This document shows, one piece after another, positions 59,901-64,000 of a stretch of DNA of 64,000 nt. The notes beneath the pieces are model-generated. The model worked only from the letters and a program-made list of their open reading frames with translations, was not told the DNA's origin and searched no databases. The position numbers and the translations under genes were made by a program. This DNA comes from an uncultured Lachnospiraceae bacterium (GTDB lineage: Bacteria; Bacillota; Clostridia; Lachnospirales; Lachnospiraceae). Where the stretch lies: positions 31,770 through 95,769 of the forward strand of contig CANRPO010000011.1 in NCBI GenBank assembly GCA_947632515.1, in the 5' to 3' direction. The stretch's first letter is position 1. Each line of letters opens with the position of its first letter.

Positions 59901-62604
59901 CCGCCTTTTTAACCTCATCAATCTCATCTCGATATGCCTCATCCAATAGAGAATCAATCTCCTCATATTTTGGATAATCCATAAGCGTTACCATATCCGT
60001 TATCGGATTATATATTACTGTCAGATAAGTAGGGGCAAGGCTTTTATAGCATACGCGTATTCCATCATCTGGCTTGATGACATTATCCGGGTCTGTCGCC
60101 CACTCAAAAGGCGCATATCCCACGCTAATATCCCCATGGAATGTCAGTTCATCGCTCCCCGTCTTAAAGGCATCCGTTCCGATGCTGACTGCCTCATATC
60201 CAACAGTATCCTTAGGAGAAGAAAAAGTAACGTCAATCAACTGGTCACACCCTTCAAATGCATTAGCACCTATAGATGTGACAGAGTTGCCAATATATAC
60301 TTCCTTCAGCTTTTTCCAATCCTTTCCGCTATCACCGCCACCGGCCCGAAATACACCATCAGCAATTGAAGAAAGTGAATCATCTGAAATTACTAAGGAC
60401 CGGACTTCCTCATTTAAGTCGGAATCCGAAAAGCAGCCGCTTTTAATTCCCGTCACTTTTGTATTGCCTACCGTAGCCGGGATTTCCAATTCTTTATCCC
60501 AATTGCTTGTATCTGCATCTGGCACCAACTTACAGGAAGTCAGCAGTCCTGTACTATCGATACATAATAAATAGATACCATCGCTCACTTCATAATACTC
60601 TAAGCCATCCGTGCCAATATAACAATACGGGATTGTTTTTGAGACCGCAGTCCCTGAGCGCCATGTAGACTGTCTTGGCAACGCAGGATCCTGGCTCTCA
60701 TTGATCTCAGGCCCCCTGACATAAAAATCGGGATTGATGACATCCTTAAATAAGGGGTCATTACTCTTTTTCCCATCCTCTCCAATTTTAGCATCTTTAT
60801 TATACTCCACAAATCCGCACGCATACCGATCATTCTGTGGATCACTCGGAAATTCTACCCATTCCAGATTTACACAGCCGTGAAACATAGAATCTGGCAG
60901 TTGTTCCTTTTTCGCCGAAGTCCGTCCTAAATTCTGCGGAAACACCACAGACTTCAAACTTGAACGTCCTGCAAAAAGAAAATTACCAATACAATCAGGC
61001 TCAGACATTTGTTTAGGCAACACAAAGTCCATCGGCTTTGATCCTGCCGCCGTCGCAAACGCCCCTACACCAAGTTTTGTAATACCCGCATTTTCCATCG
61101 AAACGCTTGTCAACGCAGAGGCATTGTAAAACGCGTAATCTTCCACTTCGCAACCTTGTATATTGTCCGCAAAATTCACCGTCGTAAGGCTGCCGCAATT
61201 TGCAAAAGCGCCGTATCCTACTTTCTTCAGAGAAGATCCGAAATCAATCTTGGACAACAATGTTCCGCTGAAACATTCCTGTCCGATAACCTCAGTCTTG
61301 TCTCCCAATACTACTTCCTTCAGATTGTTGCATCCCTTGAATGCTCTGTTACCGATTACTGATACATTTTTAATCGTAATACTCTGCAACATTCCGGCAC
61401 CCATGAATGCCTCATTGCCAATATAGGCGATCTGCTCAGGGATCGTCATGTTCGTAACATTGGAAACGCCCTGAAACGCTCTATTGCCAATCGCGATCAT
61501 ATAGCAGCCGCTGTCCCGTGTTGTCAAAAATCCATACTCATCATTTTTATACCCTTCTCTTGCCGTCCCGCCTCTTGCTAAATAAACGCCTCTCGAGTCA
61601 ACAGGATCGTCCTCTTTCTTTGGTCTGTTATCATGAACGTTTACAAGCGTATAGCCCTCTCCCAGATTCTTCAACGAAGTACAGTGTTTTGCGAAATAGT
61701 CTAATTGTTGCTGTCCATCAAGCATAAACGGTGTTACAGAAAGCTCTTTCGGCTCTGGGTCGGCCGGGTCACTCTCCAATGCCGTTTTGTGCTGTTGAAA
61801 CGCTGCTGTTAAATTTGTTACCTGATCTGTAAAATAATCCAAAAGCCCAGACTCATCATCAGGACTTCCATAAGTCTTATAATCATTATAGCTATAGGTG
61901 ACCGGTTGCGTGAGATCCTCCTTCTGGTTATCCATCTTCAAACCCACGGTTTTAAAATCTTTAGTATAACCGTCCACGCTCCAATTACTCTCATTGAAAT
62001 AATTCTCAACATCTTCAAATTCCACTGTAAAATATTCTACATTCGGGAACAAAGGCAGTTCCACTACATCTGAAGGAAATGCCTGATTGTACTTACAAAC
62101 AATACCTGCATCATTTCCGCTACTGGGATCCTTTCCTTTATAATACATATATTGCCAGTTCAAACTCCATATATCAGAACCGTTTTGCTGTCCAAGATTC
62201 TGAACGGTAAGTGATGCGTCAATGTTCTTCTTTTGCCATTCCCCAACTAAATCATCGACAGTATAATAGGTTGACTCATCCGTTGCTTCCGATTTTCTTT
62301 CATATTTATTCAATGAAAAGTTCGTGCCACCAGGCAAAGATTCATCATGTAGATACGTCTCTTTTGCCGAATCGCTTGCTTTAGGTTCAGCCGGTTCAAA
62401 TTTATAACCATTATCCGGATCTTCTATCTCATCCTGATGTATATCTGCCGCTATCGTCGCGATACCGGGCGCACTCGCCTTGTTTTCCGGCACGGGAATT
62501 GCCGCCACACCAATCGCGGTGATCATGAGAACCGCCGACAGACTGCGCCTGACACTTCTCTTTAATCTCCTTCTCGACTTCTTGACCGGTGCTTTTTTAG
62601 CCAT
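56989..62604 (-). CDS. Giant BspA-like LRR surface protein (~1871 aa) with InlB-B/bacterial-repeat modules, N/T/S-rich linker and C-terminal TM anchor
   Basis: N-terminal KKSRRRLKRSVRRSLSAVLMITAIGVAAIPV; LRR_5 units (IGNRAFQGVSNVTNMTIPEQIAYIGNEAFMG); KLTVVNGAGSGEYAAGTTVWIVANKAADGQQFSKW; C-term TPKTGDPIHPKWFLSIGLACLSIILFMKKDKSAKVKTA. Confidence 0.88.
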   Translation of the reverse strand: MAKKAPVKKSRRRLKRSVRRSLSAVLMITAIGVAAIPVPENKASAPGIATIAADIHQDEIEDPDNGYKFEPAEPKASDSAKETYLHDESLPGGTNFSLNKYERKSEATDESTYYTVDDLVGEWQKKNIDASLTVQNLGQQNGSDIWSLNWQYMYYKGKDPSSGNDAGIVCKYNQAFPSDVVELPLFPNVEYFTVEFEDVENYFNESNWSVDGYTKDFKTVGLKMDNQKEDLTQPVTYSYNDYKTYGSPDDESGLLDYFTDQVTNLTAAFQQHKTALESDPADPEPKELSVTPFMLDGQQQLDYFAKHCTSLKNLGEGYTLVNVHDNRPKKEDDPVDSRGVYLARGGTAREGYKNDEYGFLTTRDSGCYMIAIGNRAFQGVSNVTNMTIPEQIAYIGNEAFMGAGMLQSITIKNVSVIGNRAFKGCNNLKEVVLGDKTEVIGQECFSGTLLSKIDFGSSLKKVGYGAFANCGSLTTVNFADNIQGCEVEDYAFYNASALTSVSMENAGITKLGVGAFATAAGSKPMDFVLPKQMSEPDCIGNFLFAGRSSLKSVVFPQNLGRTSAKKEQLPDSMFHGCVNLEWVEFPSDPQNDRYACGFVEYNKDAKIGEDGKKSNDPLFKDVINPDFYVRGPEINESQDPALPRQSTWRSGTAVSKTIPYCYIGTDGLEYYEVSDGIYLLCIDSTGLLTSCKLVPDADTSNWDKELEIPATVGNTKVTGIKSGCFSDSDLNEEVRSLVISDDSLSSIADGVFRAGGGDSGKDWKKLKEVYIGNSVTSIGANAFEGCDQLIDVTFSSPKDTVGYEAVSIGTDAFKTGSDELTFHGDISVGYAPFEWATDPDNVIKPDDGIRVCYKSLAPTYLTVIYNPITDMVTLMDYPKYEEIDSLLDEAYRDEIDEVKKAGDGNPWVTNYAHWREYMLYSQYDDAKYDSLRKDFMDQWQAAGGDSVQENALYETDSYGPWITDAFSKFCQDSDKLGKWMTSWSAGDEVKDWRKKEPSYWADAKSDSLTDFLFEPIVAYAASAPSPYYEKNPYIVTKAVDINNDYFPSTTMEQDLVNATKNIDIPAGVESIDVYGYVHNKTADDEDYNGAVKNTGNVTTYFRNPVSGWDEKSRGMYDGTKATDPDDKVDIVPGLFSGMYDDDGAAVKEEHDRGNDVITSVKMHTVKYLPKYAFDSCENLAMVELGEACVDIGRTPFRGCYKLQTVAGNEYYTADNGIIYSNNSDGSLTIEECLPGRGDVVGAGTVNSLFDPNLANVSAIKRGAFEDCDFLTEVNFGSNDTAGLTEIPEDCFRNCNKLSKVTLPMTVNDVGPNAFVGSNSLNELVVYGKEVKISGRAFRNDNDERVRTNVRAYEDSAVVRYVKEYGKEYNLEIDEVNPLGEMWQVSFYDQNYELIEDLKDRDGNDLDNPQYVEDGGHMTEPQTPANTDDWTFEKWVGSNNVQYGDLIHEDTSFFAQGYTNSGMVGGKYPVSFYDGIDGTQIGKTQYIAPGEDAFPPAHPTHAGYTSDGYSASYENIQAATTIILKYKPTAVSGTGTNTLGTTSGTTTNTSNRTTSNTSNTSNTSNTSSSNSTSTTATSSSGGSSEAAGKHKLTVVNGAGSGEYAAGTTVWIVANKAADGQQFSKWTTSTTGVTLASVSTEATSFVMPASDVTITAEYAAAAAPASANGGNTGNGGTGNTGNGSTRVDITKPGISNKDLATADVNGSTDNFVVKITETDEATRAVADALTNKYGSLDNILYYAMDISLYDSTGTTKISDTSGLSVDITIPIPDALVAYGGNNMAGAVVNGNQLESLNESFTAINGVPCIRFTATHFSPYTVYVDTGNLTEGMLDTTPKTGDPIHPKWFLSIGLACLSIILFMKKDKSAKVKTA
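57908..57943 (-). repeat. 9-bp tandem repeats encoding (SNT)n
   Basis: Four units ctggtgttg / ctcgtattg / ctcgtgtta / ctggtattg. Confidence 0.75.
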
Positions 62605-62757
62605 GATTTTTTCTCCTTCTACCATGTGAAATCTATCTATCTTTTGCGCCATTCACTCTGTGTCTTCCGCGGCTTTGCGGGCCCGCCCCGCCTCTCATGC
62701 CGTCGGCCGCGTCGTCTGCGCGGGAAGATCGGATATTCGGAAAATCCATACAACAGA

Positions 62758-62787
62758 GCCCGACACGCGAAAGCTTTACGCGCGGGC
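62758..62787. other. Hairpin in the long leader of the giant LRR gene
   Basis: Plus gcccgacacgcgaaagctttacgcgcgggc: GCCCG/CGGGC plus CGCG/CGCG with a 3-nt bulge. Confidence 0.45.
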
Positions 62788-63016
62788 TGCCCGACCATTG
62801 GATCTATGCAATCTTCACATACTATGTATCGTCAATTTCGCGCTATCCGATTAGGGCTTTCTCTTTATATACAAAAAACCCTTTCCCTATTAGCATACAG
62901 TATAATTTTACTATATCTTGAGATTTATGCAAGTGTTTTGTCACAATTTACCCTTCCAAATCCGCAGAAAATTTGCATAAATATCCGGAAAATCTTCCGC
63001 AAAAACAGCCGGAAAG

Positions 63017-63045
63017 AATGGGCCCGCCATAACGACGGGCCCATT
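63017..63045 (-). terminator. Terminator-like hairpin downstream of the Rpn-like gene
   Basis: AATGGGCCCG ... CGGGCCCATT, 10-bp perfect stem 5 nt after the stop; weak T-tract (CTTTCC). Confidence 0.55.
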
Positions 63046-63049
63046 GCGA

Positions 63050-64000
63050 TCACATATTCTGTTCAAATTCCGCCAGACTTGTCGTTCTTGCCGCTAGCTT
63101 GTGCCATCGGCTCAGAACCGCTGGGTCCGTCTGCTCCTGCATCAATGCCAGCAACCGCTCCGGAATCTGGCCGAAGTCCTCCAGAAGTTCGGTGATGGCC
63201 GCTATCATGCCCTCCAGTTTTCCCTCTGCTTTGCCCCGCTCAACGCCTTGCTTGATACCTTGCTGAATGCCTCGCTCTATTCCCTGTTCTATTCCTCGCT
63301 CCATGCCCTGTTCCATTCCGTCCCTGCGGCCCCGTTCGATCAACTCTGTTATCGCCTTACACATATCTACCTTGCCCTCCTTCTCGCTGTACTCCTTCAC
63401 CCTCATCAGTTCGCTGGTCTTTGTATACTCTGCTATCACATCATAGGTATCAGGCTCCATCCGACGGTATGCGGGATCATTTGCCATCAGCTCCTGCAGC
63501 TTATCCGGCTCCTCCGCATACCGCAGACAGTCAAATACCTGTTTTACATCCGTTCTGAATACCTCCGTGTCTTTGAACTTTCTCACTTCGCACAGATAGA
63601 CCTTATAGTCGTTCACTGCCTCCCGTAATTCCAGTGGGATGTCCTCAAGGTCAAGTATATCCCTCAAATTCGTCGCTCCGTCCCACCGTTCCCCGTAATA
63701 GAGCACGATCGTGACACAGGGATGCAGCCTGCTCTCTTTCGCAAAGCCCGACAGGAACTCGGCTTTCGTGATTTTTCTTCCGTTCTTATCTCTGTCCGCT
63801 CTCCTGATTTCCCGCCCAATTTGCGCCGCCTGTCTCTCATACTCCGCCGTGTCGTAAGACATACACCGCAACGGCATCAGGTAGTCCGTCTCCTCCTGAT
63901 TCTCGATCCCGATCACCATGAAGTTCATCCCGAAAGCCGCCCGCCGCACCAGATCGCGTCGCCTGTCTTTCAACCCCCTGTTTTTGCTTTTGTTTCGGCC
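63050..64000 (-). CDS. Rpn family / PD-(D/E)XK nuclease-type transposase protein (5' end beyond the window)
   Basis: MVIGIENQEETDYLMPLRCMSYDTAEYERQ; ITKAEFLSGF; TIVLYYGERWDGATNLRDILD. Frame stays open to 64000 (GRNKSKNRGLKDRRRDLVRRA), so the TTG start in the ORF track is probably not real. Confidence 0.85.
   Translation of the reverse strand, partial: GRNKSKNRGLKDRRRDLVRRAAFGMNFMVIGIENQEETDYLMPLRCMSYDTAEYERQAAQIGREIRRADRDKNGRKITKAEFLSGFAKESRLHPCVTIVLYYGERWDGATNLRDILDLEDIPLELREAVNDYKVYLCEVRKFKDTEVFRTDVKQVFDCLRYAEEPDKLQELMANDPAYRRMEPDTYDVIAEYTKTSELMRVKEYSEKEGKVDMCKAITELIERGRRDGMEQGMERGIEQGIERGIQQGIKQGVERGKAEGKLEGMIAAITELLEDFGQIPERLLALMQEQTDPAVLSRWHKLAARTTSLAEFEQNM
63224..63319 (-). repeat. 12-bp tandem repeats encoding GMEQ/GMER/GIEQ/GIER/GIQQ/GIKQ/GVER/GKAE
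   Basis: Eight consecutive degenerate 12-bp units read from the sequence. Confidence 0.8.

Noticed and set aside
62605-62900. Possible GEMM-I (c-di-GMP) riboswitch, because the leader contains CGCAAAGCC
   Set aside because: The remaining GEMM-I consensus (GGCAAACC ... GGTAGGTAGCxGGGTTACC tail) is not present in the right order; one short match is probably chance. Left as an unclassified leader.
63220-63330. CRISPR-like short tandem repeats
   Set aside because: Repeats are contiguous 12-bp coding units without spacers, in frame inside the Rpn-like gene.
1-64000. tRNA, rRNA, prophage or complete insertion sequence
   Set aside because: No recognisable tRNA/rRNA sequence, integrase, phage structural genes or IS terminal repeats were seen; intergenic gaps are mostly too short for them.

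Overview
This 64 kb window is a GC-rich chromosomal segment that looks like an anaerobic Firmicute of the Lachnospiraceae/Clostridia type; that placement is inferred from gene content and order, not from a search. Almost every gene is on the minus strand. The only convincing plus-strand gene is an ABC-F ATPase divergent from rex. About 0-53 kb is mostly core genome: metH (partial), proB / 5-FTHF cyclo-ligase / proA, a complete sugar ABC transporter, the yqfC-yqfD-phoH-(pgpH-like)-ybeY block, nfnAB, folD-fhs, spoIIIE/ftsK and tepA/ClpP-like, metY, yebC, a CNNM/CorC-type protein, nnr-alr-mazF, rex, and a Re-citrate-synthase/GntR/icd cluster. The last ~11 kb is accessory-like: a subtilase, two BspA-like leucine-rich-repeat surface proteins (945 and ~1870 aa) and an Rpn/PD-(D/E)XK family protein that runs off the window edge. 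I found no rRNA, tRNA, CRISPR array or prophage. The observations I rate highest are: a pgpH-position membrane protein whose HD motif is changed to YQRIGK and which lacks the usual large extracellular domain; an alr-linked MazF with no antitoxin gene; a perfect ATTGTATACAAT palindrome on the -10 box of the Re-citrate synthase/GntR/Icd promoter; an ArsR plus free-standing HMA-domain pair with no P-type ATPase but with a clear promoter/operator; a W-rich unknown insert in the giant LRR protein; and S/T-P-x-TG-D tails on the LRR proteins that look like non-canonical sortase signals. I did not identify a clearly unprecedented multi-gene system.
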